DNA of 64,000 nucleotides from CAVXFB01 sp963760935 (GTDB lineage Bacteria > Planctomycetota > Planctomycetia > Pirellulales > Thermoguttaceae): assembly GCA_963760935.1 (NCBI GenBank), contig CAVXFB010000008.1:1054001-1118000 (forward strand). The letters are read 5' to 3'. Below are positions 53,892-63,586 of this stretch, in pieces. Position 1 is the stretch's first letter, and every line of letters starts with the position of its first letter. Both the position numbers and the translations under genes were made by a program. A model generated the notes under the pieces. The model was not told the DNA's origin. It did not search any database and saw only the letters and a program-made list of their open reading frames with translations.

Positions 53892-53934
53892 ACTTGCAGA
53901 AGGAATAAAACGACCGCAAACACTGCCGGGCGCC

Positions 53935-54702
53935 ATGATCCACGTCCTACGACTTGCCAAGCACTATAGCGACCTGCGCCGCGGCCAGATCGTCGCGTTG
54001 GACGGGATCAGCTTCAACGCCCAACCGGGACAGGTCTATGGCCTGTTGGGCCCAAACGGGGCTGGCAAAACCACGGCCCTGCGAATTCTCAGCACCGTGC
54101 TGCGTCCCACGAGCGGTACGGCCGTCATCAACGGCTACGACGTGCTGACGCAGCCCGCCCATGTCCGCCGGCAGATCGGCTTCATGTCGGCCAACACGGC
54201 CGTGTACGATCGCATGACCGGCTGGGAAATGGTCGAGTATTTTGGCCGGCTGCACGGAATTGCCAAGGAACCGCTCGCCCAACGGATGGAGACGCTGTTT
54301 TCGCGGCTGAAGATGGACGACACCCGCGACGTGCTGGGCGCGAAAATGTCGACCGGCATGAAACAAAAGGTCTCGGTCGCCCGGGCGCTCGTCCACGATC
54401 CGCCCGTCTTGATTTTCGACGAGGCCACGGTGGGGCTCGACGTGCTGGTGGCCCGGGCGCTGCTGAACACGGTCGCCGAGTTGCGCGATCATGGCAAGTG
54501 CATCATTTTTTCGACGCACATCATGCGCGAGGCCGAGAAGCTTTGCGACCGGATTGCTATCGTCCATCGCGGACGCATGCTTGCCGAAGGGACGTTGGAA
54601 GAACTCCGCGACCGGCATCATGAGCGCGACCTGGAAGAGTTGTTCTTTCAACTGATTTCGAATCACGACGAATCGGCCCAGAGCGTGACATCTGCCTCAT
54701 GA
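53935..54702 (+). CDS. ABC transporter ATP-binding protein (NatA-like)
   Basis: 255 residues from the ATG at 53935, where homology-like sequence begins (MIHVLRLAKHYSDLRRGQIV). An alternative ATG at 53878 would overlap mqnC. Walker A is GPNGAGKTT (residues 39-47), the Q-loop is in RRQIGFMSANTAVYDRMT, the signature reads MSTGMKQKVSVARAL (the NatA variant), Walker B is PPVLIFDEATVGLD and the H-loop is IIFSTHIMREAE. The stop overlaps the permease start (ATGA), so the two are translationally coupled. NatAB systems export sodium or other small substrates. Confidence 0.92.
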   Translation: MIHVLRLAKHYSDLRRGQIVALDGISFNAQPGQVYGLLGPNGAGKTTALRILSTVLRPTSGTAVINGYDVLTQPAHVRRQIGFMSANTAVYDRMTGWEMVEYFGRLHGIAKEPLAQRMETLFSRLKMDDTRDVLGAKMSTGMKQKVSVARALVHDPPVLIFDEATVGLDVLVARALLNTVAELRDHGKCIIFSTHIMREAEKLCDRIAIVHRGRMLAEGTLEELRDRHHERDLEELFFQLISNHDESAQSVTSAS

Positions 54703-56978
54703 GCTTCTCGAATATCAAGCTGATCCTCGGCCGCGAGATACGCGATCAATTGCGCGACCGGCGGACGCTGTTCATGATCGCCGTGCTGCCGATCTTGCTC
54801 TATCCCTTGCTGGGGATGAGCATGTTGCAACTGGCCCAATTCATGCAAGAGCAGCCGTCGCGCGTGCTGGTTATCGGCGCTACGCGACTGGACGGCATAC
54901 CGCCACTGTTCGATGGCGCATTTTTCTCTGACGCGTTGTTCTCTGAGATCGGGCGGGCCAAGTTGTTGGAATTGGATTTCGACGCCAACCTGCGACGCCC
55001 GGGCGAGGTGGCCGCCGATCCGAGAGACAGGGCTGCCGAAGAGATTCAATCTGGCCGCTACGAGGCAGTGCTCTATTTCCCGTCCAACTTTGCCACGCGG
55101 CTCGATGCCTTCCGCGCGGCGATTCACGTTCGCAGCGACAAGGTTGCGGCCGCAGACAGCCGCATCGAGCCCCGGCTGGCGGTGCCCAGCCCCGAAATCC
55201 TCTATAGCACGGCCACGGACAAGTCGCAAATCGCCTTTGCGCGTTTGTCCGACGTGTTGCGGCGTTGGACCGAACAGATTGGCGACGCCAACCTGGCCCA
55301 AAGCGGCGTGTCTGCCTTGGCCGTCCGGCCGTTTTCCGTGGGCAGTGACGACATCGCCGACCAGAGCGGCCACCGCGGCGCGGCGATGTGGTCGAAGCTG
55401 CTGCCAGTGCTGCTGTTGCTTTGGGCCCTGACCGGCGCGTTCTATCCGGCCATCGATTTGTGCGCCGGCGAGAAAGAGCGCGGCACGCTGGAAACGCTGC
55501 TGAGCAGTCCCGCGCAACGAAGCGAGATCGTGCTCGGCAAGCTAGTGACCGTCATGCTCTTCAGCATGGCTACCGTCGTGCTCAACATGGCGAGCATTGG
55601 CGTCACCGGCCGAATGGTGATGGCGCACCTGCCCGGCTTCGAGATGCCGCCGCTGGTTGCAATCATTGCCCTGTCGGTGGCCTTGGTGCCGATTGCCGCG
55701 CTGTTCAGCGCCTTGTGCGTGGCGTTGGCCGCCTTCGCGCGGAGCACCAAGGAAGGGCAGTATTACCTAATGCCGCTTTTGCTAATTACGATGCCGCTGG
55801 TGGTGCTGCCGATGGCGCCAGGCGTGGAACTCAACCTGGGCAACAGCCTCATTCCCATCACCGGCATGGTGCTGCTGTTGCGAAACGTGTTGGAAGGCAA
55901 TTACTGGCTGGCCGTGCAGTATTCGCCGGCCGTCATCGGCGTGACGATATTGGCCTGCATGTTGGCGATCCGCTGGGCGGTCGATCAGTTCAATTCCGAA
56001 TCGGTGCTGTTTCGCGAGAGCGAGCGACTGGACGTGGGGCTATGGCTGCGGCGCCTGCGGCACGACCGCCAGCCGACGCCAAGCGTGGCCATGGCCTTAT
56101 GCTGTGGCATGTTGATCCTGGTATTGAACTTCTTCATGGGAATGCGGCAATCTCCGCCCACCGACCTGGCCAGCCTTGCGAGGTCGTTCCTGATACCACA
56201 ACTGCTCATTATTGCCCCGCTGGCACTGTTGATGGCGTTCTTCTTGACGACTAACCCCCGGCAGACGCTTTTGCTGAAGTGGCCGAAGGTGTCGGCGATT
56301 TTCGCCGCAGGCTTGCTGGCCATCGTGCTGCATCCGGCGGCCAATGTGCTGAAGATTGTCGTCAGCCGGCTGTACCCGATTGGCGATAGCATGCGGCCGG
56401 CATTGGAAAAAATTGAGGGACTGCTACGCCAGGCAGATTTCTGGCCGCTGATACTGTTGATCGCGATCGCGCCGGCTGTCTGCGAGGAGTTAGCCTTCCG
56501 CGGTTTCATCCTCTCTGGCTTCCGGCACCTGGGCCACAAGTGGCGGGCAATGGTCTTTAGTGCGGTGCTGTTTGGACTGGCCCACGGCATCTTGCAGCAA
56601 TCGCTGATCGCCTGCCTACTGGGCACGATCCTGGCCTTCGTGGCCGTGCAGAGCGGCAGCATTCTGCCCGGCATGGTCTTCCACGCCATGCACAATGCGC
56701 TGGCCGTGGCCAACAGTCGGGTCACTCCGGACATGATCTCACAGTCATCGCTGTTGCGCGGGCTATTGACCCCGACTAATGATGGCGGTTATCGCTTTCA
56801 GTGGCCTGTTGTGGTGGCCGGTTCGCTCGCCGCCGTTCTGTTGTTGGTGTGGTTCGCTCGGCTCAATGCCCCCAAGTCGCCAGAAGAAGTGCTGGAAGAG
56901 GCCATCGGTCACAATGACCACGAGCAGGGGCCGCTGATGCCGGAGGAGGCGGTGGCGGTTGCTGATTGTAGATTGTAA
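54699..56978 (+). CDS. ABC-2 type permease fused to a CPBP intramembrane protease
   Basis: 759 residues. The first 420 are a NatB/ABC-2 permease: an N-terminal helix after GREIRDQLRDRRTLFMIAVL, a long extracytoplasmic domain, then helices from LLPVLLLLWALTGAFYP and the conserved CAGEKERGTLETLLSSPAQR loop. The last 300 are a CPBP (CAAX protease/bacteriocin-processing) domain with the glutamate pair and Arg in VCEELAFRGFI (about 596-602), FGLAHGI and VFHAMHNALAV, all four catalytic motifs. Such fusions are known in planctomycetes. It may export a peptide or ion and cleave a membrane substrate. The last six residues are encoded by a repeat (56964-56978). Confidence 0.92.
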   Translation: MSFSNIKLILGREIRDQLRDRRTLFMIAVLPILLYPLLGMSMLQLAQFMQEQPSRVLVIGATRLDGIPPLFDGAFFSDALFSEIGRAKLLELDFDANLRRPGEVAADPRDRAAEEIQSGRYEAVLYFPSNFATRLDAFRAAIHVRSDKVAAADSRIEPRLAVPSPEILYSTATDKSQIAFARLSDVLRRWTEQIGDANLAQSGVSALAVRPFSVGSDDIADQSGHRGAAMWSKLLPVLLLLWALTGAFYPAIDLCAGEKERGTLETLLSSPAQRSEIVLGKLVTVMLFSMATVVLNMASIGVTGRMVMAHLPGFEMPPLVAIIALSVALVPIAALFSALCVALAAFARSTKEGQYYLMPLLLITMPLVVLPMAPGVELNLGNSLIPITGMVLLLRNVLEGNYWLAVQYSPAVIGVTILACMLAIRWAVDQFNSESVLFRESERLDVGLWLRRLRHDRQPTPSVAMALCCGMLILVLNFFMGMRQSPPTDLASLARSFLIPQLLIIAPLALLMAFFLTTNPRQTLLLKWPKVSAIFAAGLLAIVLHPAANVLKIVVSRLYPIGDSMRPALEKIEGLLRQADFWPLILLIAIAPAVCEELAFRGFILSGFRHLGHKWRAMVFSAVLFGLAHGILQQSLIACLLGTILAFVAVQSGSILPGMVFHAMHNALAVANSRVTPDMISQSSLLRGLLTPTNDGGYRFQWPVVVAGSLAAVLLLVWFARLNAPKSPEEVLEEAIGHNDHEQGPLMPEEAVAVADCRL

Positions 56979-57140
56979 ATTGTTGATTGGTCAGTAAAGG
57001 ATGAAGGGCAAACGGAACGTGAGGACCGCATCTCCTCAATGAGGGCTGGGCCGTTCGCCGCCCGGCAAACCGCAGTCCTTCGGCTGACCACGTCACCAAA
57101 GAAATGCCCGATCAATCAACAATCAACAATCAACGTTCAA
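56964..57140. repeat. Inverted gattgtagattgt/acaatcaacaatc repeats around the intergenic gap
   Basis: The left arm (gattgta, gattgtaaattgttgatt; 56964-56990) holds the stop codon of the permease. The right arm (atcaatcaacaatcaacaat and on to caacg; 57111-57134) holds the first codons of the amidohydrolase. Confidence 0.75.
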
Positions 57141-58444
57141 CGATCCTCCGTGCCCGCTACGTCTTCCCCGTCGCCGGCCAGCCAATCCGCGATGGCGAGG
57201 TGACGATTTGCGGCGACCGCATCGTTGCGGTGGGACGGCATGGCCGAGGTGCGTCTCGCGACGTCTGCAATCTCGGCAACGTGGCCATCTTGCCCGGGCT
57301 CGTCAACGCCCACGTCCATCTCAACTTCAGCCAGTTGTCGAAACCAATTGGCGAGCCGGGTATCGGATTCGTCGACTGGATTCGGCGTGCGATCGAGCAT
57401 CGTGAGCAAGGCGCCGAGCAGTGTTCGACGGAGTGTCCCATCACGATCGGTCTGGCCGAAAGCATCCGCGCTGGCGTGACCACAATCGGCGAGATCGCCC
57501 AGTTTGGCTGGCCGATGCGCACCATCGCCGACTCGCCCCTTGGCATTACGGTCTTCCTGGAACTGATCGCGCCGAATCGCACGCGGACCGCGGAGCAACT
57601 GGAACTGGCCCGGTCGCATCTCCGCGCGGCGGCAAATCGGTCCGCCGAGGAGCGCTGGCAGCCGGGCTTGAGCCCTCATGCACCGTACAGCGTCAACGCC
57701 GAGTTACTTGCAGCCATCGTGGCCCTATCGGCCAACGAGCGGGCGCCCCTCGCGATGCACTTGGCGGAATCGAGGGAAGAATTGGAACTATTGCAAGCGG
57801 GCACGGGTCCGCTGCGCGATTTGTTGGACGAGCGAAACGCGTGGGACCCAATGTCGATTCAGCCCGGGAGCCGGCCGATGGACTACTTGCGGCTGTTGGC
57901 CAAAGCCGCTCGCACTCTGGTGGTTCACGGCAACTATCTCGACGACGAGGAAATCTCGTTTCTCGGAGCGAACGCTTCGCACATGTCCGTAGTTTATTGC
58001 CCACGGAGCCACGACTGGTTTGGACACTCGCCGTATCCACTGGAAAAGATGTTGGCCACCGGCGCCATGTTCGCGCTGGGCACCGATGGCCGCGGATCGT
58101 CGCCCGACTTGAGTTTGTTGGCCGAAATGCGCCGTGCGGCCGAAAAACATCCCACGGTCGGCTTCGACCGCATTTTGCAGATGGGCACCTTAAGCGGCGC
58201 GAAGGCCTTGGGCCTTGAACACTGCACTGGCTCGATTGAGCCGGGCAAACGGGCGGACTTGACGATGGTCGCCCTGCCCGATGGCGATGCCACTGATCCG
58301 CATGAATTGCTGTTCAACTCCACTCAGCCGGTCGTAGGCTGCTATTGCCGCGGGCTTTTGGAGTGCGGCGATTCATCGCCGCTTTCCATCCGGCGACGCT
58401 GCACTACCGTTGAGACGTTGACGCCCGACAAAAAGCGGCGATGA
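57104..58444 (+). CDS. Amidohydrolase, candidate aminofutalosine deaminase
   Basis: 446 residues, cytoplasmic, of the ATZ/TRZ/SsnA-like amidohydrolase group. Metal ligands are seen in LPGLVNAHVHLNFS (HxH), GLSPHAPYSVN, APLAMHLAESREE, TLVVHGNYL and ALGTDGRGSSPDLS (final Asp). Deaminases such as MTA/SAH deaminase and the futalosine-pathway 6-amino-6-deoxyfutalosine deaminase belong here. Proximity to mqnC makes the latter likely but unproven. The ATG at 57104 lies at the edge of a repeat that encodes the first dozen residues. The last 29 residues (from LLECGDSSPLS) come from a second palindrome that also holds the stop codon. Confidence 0.85.
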   Translation: MPDQSTINNQRSTILRARYVFPVAGQPIRDGEVTICGDRIVAVGRHGRGASRDVCNLGNVAILPGLVNAHVHLNFSQLSKPIGEPGIGFVDWIRRAIEHREQGAEQCSTECPITIGLAESIRAGVTTIGEIAQFGWPMRTIADSPLGITVFLELIAPNRTRTAEQLELARSHLRAAANRSAEERWQPGLSPHAPYSVNAELLAAIVALSANERAPLAMHLAESREELELLQAGTGPLRDLLDERNAWDPMSIQPGSRPMDYLRLLAKAARTLVVHGNYLDDEEISFLGANASHMSVVYCPRSHDWFGHSPYPLEKMLATGAMFALGTDGRGSSPDLSLLAEMRRAAEKHPTVGFDRILQMGTLSGAKALGLEHCTGSIEPGKRADLTMVALPDGDATDPHELLFNSTQPVVGCYCRGLLECGDSSPLSIRRRCTTVETLTPDKKRR

Positions 58445-58461
58445 ATCGCCGCACTCCAAAA
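58356..58461. repeat. Palindromic repeat capping the amidohydrolase gene
   Basis: Exact 30-base inverted arms (58356-58385 and 58432-58461; core gagtgcggcgattcatcgcc) flank a 46-base loop. Each arm contains its own small palindrome, gcggcgattcatcgccgc. It encodes the end of the amidohydrolase and finishes 11 bases before the miaA start. Confidence 0.95.
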
Positions 58462-58472
58462 ACAGAGAAGCT

Positions 58473-59549
58473 ATGTCACTCGACGTGATCCGCAATGCTT
58501 GGTTTCTCACCGGTCCAACGGCCGCCGGCAAGTCGGCCGTCGGCGTGGAGTTGGCCGAACGCATTGGCGCGGAGATCATCTCTCTCGATTCGATGGCCCT
58601 CTATCGGCGGATGGACATCGGCACGGCCAAGCCGACCGCCGACGAGCGCCGCCGCGTGCCGCATCATTTGATCGACGTGTTGGAGCCGCACGAGGACTTC
58701 AGCCTGGCGCAATATATCGAGGCCGCAAATCGCGCGGCCGAGCAGATCGCCGAGGGAGGAAAAGGGGACAGTCCCCATTTGCCGGAACGGCCCGAAGGGT
58801 GCTGCGCACAAATGGGGACTGTCCCCTTTTCCTCCGCCTTTCCACCGTCACCAAGTGGAAAGCAAGTGCTCTTCGTCGGCGGCACGCCGTTGTATCTCAA
58901 AGGCCTGTTGCGTGGCATCTTCCAGGGGCCGCCCGCCGATTGGCAATTGCGTCGCCGGCTTGTGGATGAAGCGCATCGCGAGGGAGAAACGTGGCTCCAC
59001 CAGCAAGTTGCCAACATCGATCCGGCCTCCGCCGCACGATTGCACCCCAACGACACCCGGCGCCTTATCCGAGCGTTCGAGGTTTACGAAAAGACCGGTC
59101 GACCGATCAGCGAGTGGCAGCGCCAATTCGACGTGGGCCGGCCGGCCGCCGAGTGTCGCGTCTTCGTGCTCGATTGGCCGAAGGAGGAATTGCACGCCCG
59201 CATCAACGAGCGCGTTGACGGCATGTTCGCTGCTGGATTGGTGGAAGAAGTGCGCGGGCTATTATCGGAGCCGCGTCCCTTGAGCCGGACGGCCAGCCAA
59301 GCCGTCGGCTATCGCGAGGTGATCGAGCATCTCGCAGGCCACCGCAACTTGGCCGAGACGATCGCGCTGGTGAAGCAGCACACCCGTCAGCTCGCCAAGC
59401 GTCAGAGTACCTGGTTTCGCAGCCTTAGCGAGTGCCAATTTGTGCCTGTCGCGCGGCCGTTTGACGTGGCGGCAACCGCACATGTCATCCTGGACTTGGC
59501 GAAGAATCTTGCGGATTTCCCCCACGATTCGTCGCGGCACCCAGAATGA
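58473..59549 (+). CDS. miaA: tRNA dimethylallyltransferase with an in-frame repeat insertion
   Basis: 358 residues, against about 300-320 usual. It adds a dimethylallyl group to A37 of tRNAs reading UNN codons. Motifs: P-loop LTGPTAAGKSAVG (residues 12-24), EIISLDSMALYRRMDIGTAK, RVPHHLIDV, LFVGGTPLYLKGLLRG, RQLAKRQSTWFR. Between QIAE (residue 94) and QVLFVGG (131), about 36 residues are extra; 81 bases of this are an exact inverted repeat that keeps the frame open. The last 22 residues (from HVILDLAKNL) come from a family D repeat. The ATG follows agagaag. Whether the enzyme tolerates the insert is untested. Confidence 0.93.
   Translation: MSLDVIRNAWFLTGPTAAGKSAVGVELAERIGAEIISLDSMALYRRMDIGTAKPTADERRRVPHHLIDVLEPHEDFSLAQYIEAANRAAEQIAEGGKGDSPHLPERPEGCCAQMGTVPFSSAFPPSPSGKQVLFVGGTPLYLKGLLRGIFQGPPADWQLRRRLVDEAHREGETWLHQQVANIDPASAARLHPNDTRRLIRAFEVYEKTGRPISEWQRQFDVGRPAAECRVFVLDWPKEELHARINERVDGMFAAGLVEEVRGLLSEPRPLSRTASQAVGYREVIEHLAGHRNLAETIALVKQHTRQLAKRQSTWFRSLSECQFVPVARPFDVAATAHVILDLAKNLADFPHDSSRHPE
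58755..58835. repeat. Exact 26-bp-arm palindrome inside miaA
   Basis: ggaggaaaaggggacagtcc (continuing ccattt; 58755-58780) is exactly complementary to the arm at 58810-58835, around a 29-base loop. The total of 81 bases is 27 codons and has no stop in the miaA frame. Confidence 0.97.
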
Positions 59550-59550
59550 C
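59484..59550. repeat. Family D palindromic repeat at the miaA 3' end
   Basis: The arms gtcatcctgg and cccagaatgac are the outer part of the tmk-end repeat; the inner part is more degenerate (gaagaatct facing gattcgtcgc). It encodes the miaA C-terminus, with the stop codon in the second arm. Confidence 0.75.
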
Positions 59551-59687
59551 AGAGCCGCAGAACGGGCACCGCTCGATCTCCATGTGCAACCTCTCCGTGT
59601 GCTCGGTGGCTGCGTGGTGCACCTCCTCCACCCTCCGCCCGGCTTCGCGCCGGCCGTTCCCGTAGTAGAATTGAGTTCTTACAGTGC

Positions 59688-61486
<1,799 letters not shown>

Positions 61487-61564
61487 TATATATTTGCGAC
61501 CATCGGCGAGGGGCGTGCCACCCAACGCTCGGTCCCATAATTGCGAAGCCTTAAGGACTATCAC

Positions 61565-62482
61565 GTGGCTCCTTCTTCCGAACGTGAAGCGTCTCCCGCA
61601 GCGGGCAGCGAGCAGGCCAACGTGCTGCGCGTGGCGATGGCGCAGATCTCGCCGGTACTTGGCGACGTGCAACGGAACCTTGCTCTGCATCTGACGCAGA
61701 TCGAGGCCGCCCGCCGACAGCACGCCGATGTGATTGTTTTTCCCGAGCTTTCGCTGACCGGCTACTTCCTCCGCGACATGGTGCCCGACCTGGCCCTTTC
61801 GCCTTCCGGCCCGGAAATCCGTCAATTGATCGACGCGGCGGGACCCATGTCGCTGGTGTTGGGTTTCGTGGAGGAATCGTCGCGACATCGCTTCTACAAC
61901 GCATCGCTGTGGGCCGAGGGCGGCCGCGTGATCCACGTCCATCGCAAAGTCTATCTGCCCACGTATGGACTGTTCGACGAGCAGCGGTACTTTGCCGCTG
62001 GCGAGCGGTTCTTGGCCTTTGATACGGCGCGCTTCGGACGCGTTGGCATTCTGGTGTGCGAAGACTTTTGGCACCTTTCGGCCGCCGCCATTATGCAGGC
62101 CGAAGAGGTGGACGTGCTTGTCTGTCCGGCCAACTCACCCGCCCGCGGCGTCCAGAACGCAAAGGTCCACACGGCCGAAACGTACGAGCAACTGGCAAAA
62201 GCGTTCGCCCAACTGCTGGGGGCGACGGTGTTGGTTGTCAACCGCGTTGGCTTCGAGGACGGGCTATGTTTTTGGGGCGGAAGCATGGCCGTGGGACCGG
62301 ACGCCTGTATGCTTGCCCAAGCGGCTATGCTCGACGAGGCCCTGTGCATTGCTACGATCGATCCGGCCCTACGTCGTCGCCAGCGCTTGATCACGCCGCT
62401 CGGACGCGACGAACGCCTGCTGCTGACCATCGAAGAACTCAACAGAATTAAGCGACAACGGTACGAGAATGCCGGCGATTGA
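61565..62482 (+). CDS. Nitrilase-fold glutaminase partner of NAD synthetase
   Basis: 305 residues from the GTG at 61565, chosen because aagga lies 7 bases upstream; a TTG at 61541 is also in frame. The carbon-nitrogen hydrolase triad is visible: Glu in VIVFPELSLTGYFLRD, Lys in VHRKVYLPTYGLFDE and Cys in GILVCEDFWHLS. FLRDMV, DEQRYFAAG and VVNRVGFEDGLCFWGGS are typical of the glutaminase half of glutamine-dependent NAD synthetase. The synthetase half (nadE) follows as a separate gene, so this protein probably supplies ammonia from glutamine to it. Confidence 0.88.
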   Translation: MAPSSEREASPAAGSEQANVLRVAMAQISPVLGDVQRNLALHLTQIEAARRQHADVIVFPELSLTGYFLRDMVPDLALSPSGPEIRQLIDAAGPMSLVLGFVEESSRHRFYNASLWAEGGRVIHVHRKVYLPTYGLFDEQRYFAAGERFLAFDTARFGRVGILVCEDFWHLSAAAIMQAEEVDVLVCPANSPARGVQNAKVHTAETYEQLAKAFAQLLGATVLVVNRVGFEDGLCFWGGSMAVGPDACMLAQAAMLDEALCIATIDPALRRRQRLITPLGRDERLLLTIEELNRIKRQRYENAGD

Positions 62483-62536
62483 TTGGCGTCGGCGACTGCG
62501 GTAATTGGCATGGGCGACTGGAGTCGCTTCGAACAT

Positions 62537-62649
62537 CTCCCCTCACCCAAAGGGAGAGGGGCAGGGGGTGAGGGCCGTAATCGTGATATTGATGGATAGA
62601 TGCTGAGGAGATCGCCCTCACCCTAGCCCTCCCAAAGGGAGAGGGGACC
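62537..62649. repeat. REP-type repeat cluster (ctcaccc...gggtgag)
   Basis: cccctcacccaaagggagag with gggggtgaggg (62539-62574), and gccctcaccctagccctccc with gggagagggg (62614-62646), form two related hairpin units between the glutaminase gene and nadE. Confidence 0.85.
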
Positions 62650-62667
62650 AGACATTTAAGGCCGCCA

Positions 62668-63503
62668 ATGAGCGACGCCCTGCAAAACCATCTGACGATC
62701 AACCCCGAGCTGGTAACCGACATCCTCTGCCGGTTCATCCGCGCGGAGATTCACCGGGCAGGCTTCCAACGCGCCGTGTTTGGGCTCTCGGGCGGTATCG
62801 ACTCGAGCGTCGTTGCGTTTCTCTGCGCCGGGCGCTTGGGGCGGAAAATGTTCTGGCGGTCACGATGCCTTACAAGACGTCGAGCGAAGCCACGCGGCGC
62901 GATAGCCAAGCCGTGATCGAACAACTTGGTGTTCGCACGGTCGACGTGCCGATCACCGATCAGGTCGACGCCTATTTCGCGCGATTTCCCGACGCTTCGC
63001 AACTCCGCCGGGCCAACAAGTGCGCCCGCGAGCGAATGACCGTGCTCTACGACCAAAGCGCGGCGTTTCAGGCGCTGGTGGCCGGCACCAGCAATAAGAG
63101 CGAGTTGCTGTTGGGCTACGGAACGCAGTTCGGCGACATGGCCTCGGCCATTAATCCCATTGGCGATCTCTACAAGACGCAACTCCATCAACTGGCCAAA
63201 TATCTCGGCGTGCCCGAGCCGATTCTGCGGAAAGAACCCACCGGCGACCTGTGGGTCGGGCAGACCGACGAGAGCGAACTCGGCTTCACCTACGCCGAGG
63301 TCGATCGCGTAATGGTGCTCTTGGTCGACTGTCGTTGGCGTCGTGCGGAACTGCTGCAAGCCGGTTTCGCCGCCGAGTTCATCGACCGGGTGGCCACCAT
63401 GATTCGCCGCAACCATTACAAGCGCCGTATGCCGGTGATCGCCAAACTATCGCACCGCACGATGGACCGCGACTTCCGCTACGCCCGCGATTGGGGCACG
63501 TAG
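62668..63503 (+). CDS. nadE: NAD+ synthetase, frame interrupted once
   Basis: About 279 residues after correction. It adenylates and amidates nicotinic acid adenine dinucleotide to NAD. The N-terminal part has the ATP-pyrophosphatase P-loop FGLSGGIDSSVVAFLCA. One base is missing near 62829/62830 (expected gcccggg, found gccggg). The second frame continues VLAVTMPYKTSSEATRRDSQ, VAGTSNKSELLLGYGTQFGD, YKTQLHQLAKYLGVPE, RKEPTGDLWVGQTDESELG and KRRMPVIAK. All parts of an intact NadE are present. It follows the nitrilase-type gene with a repeat cluster between. Confidence 0.92.
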
Positions 63504-63586
63504 ATCGCAAGCTGCGTCCTCGTATTGCGCGGTCCAGTCATCGCCTTTCGGTCTGCCCACACGCCGCATCCCCGCAAAATGCTGCG

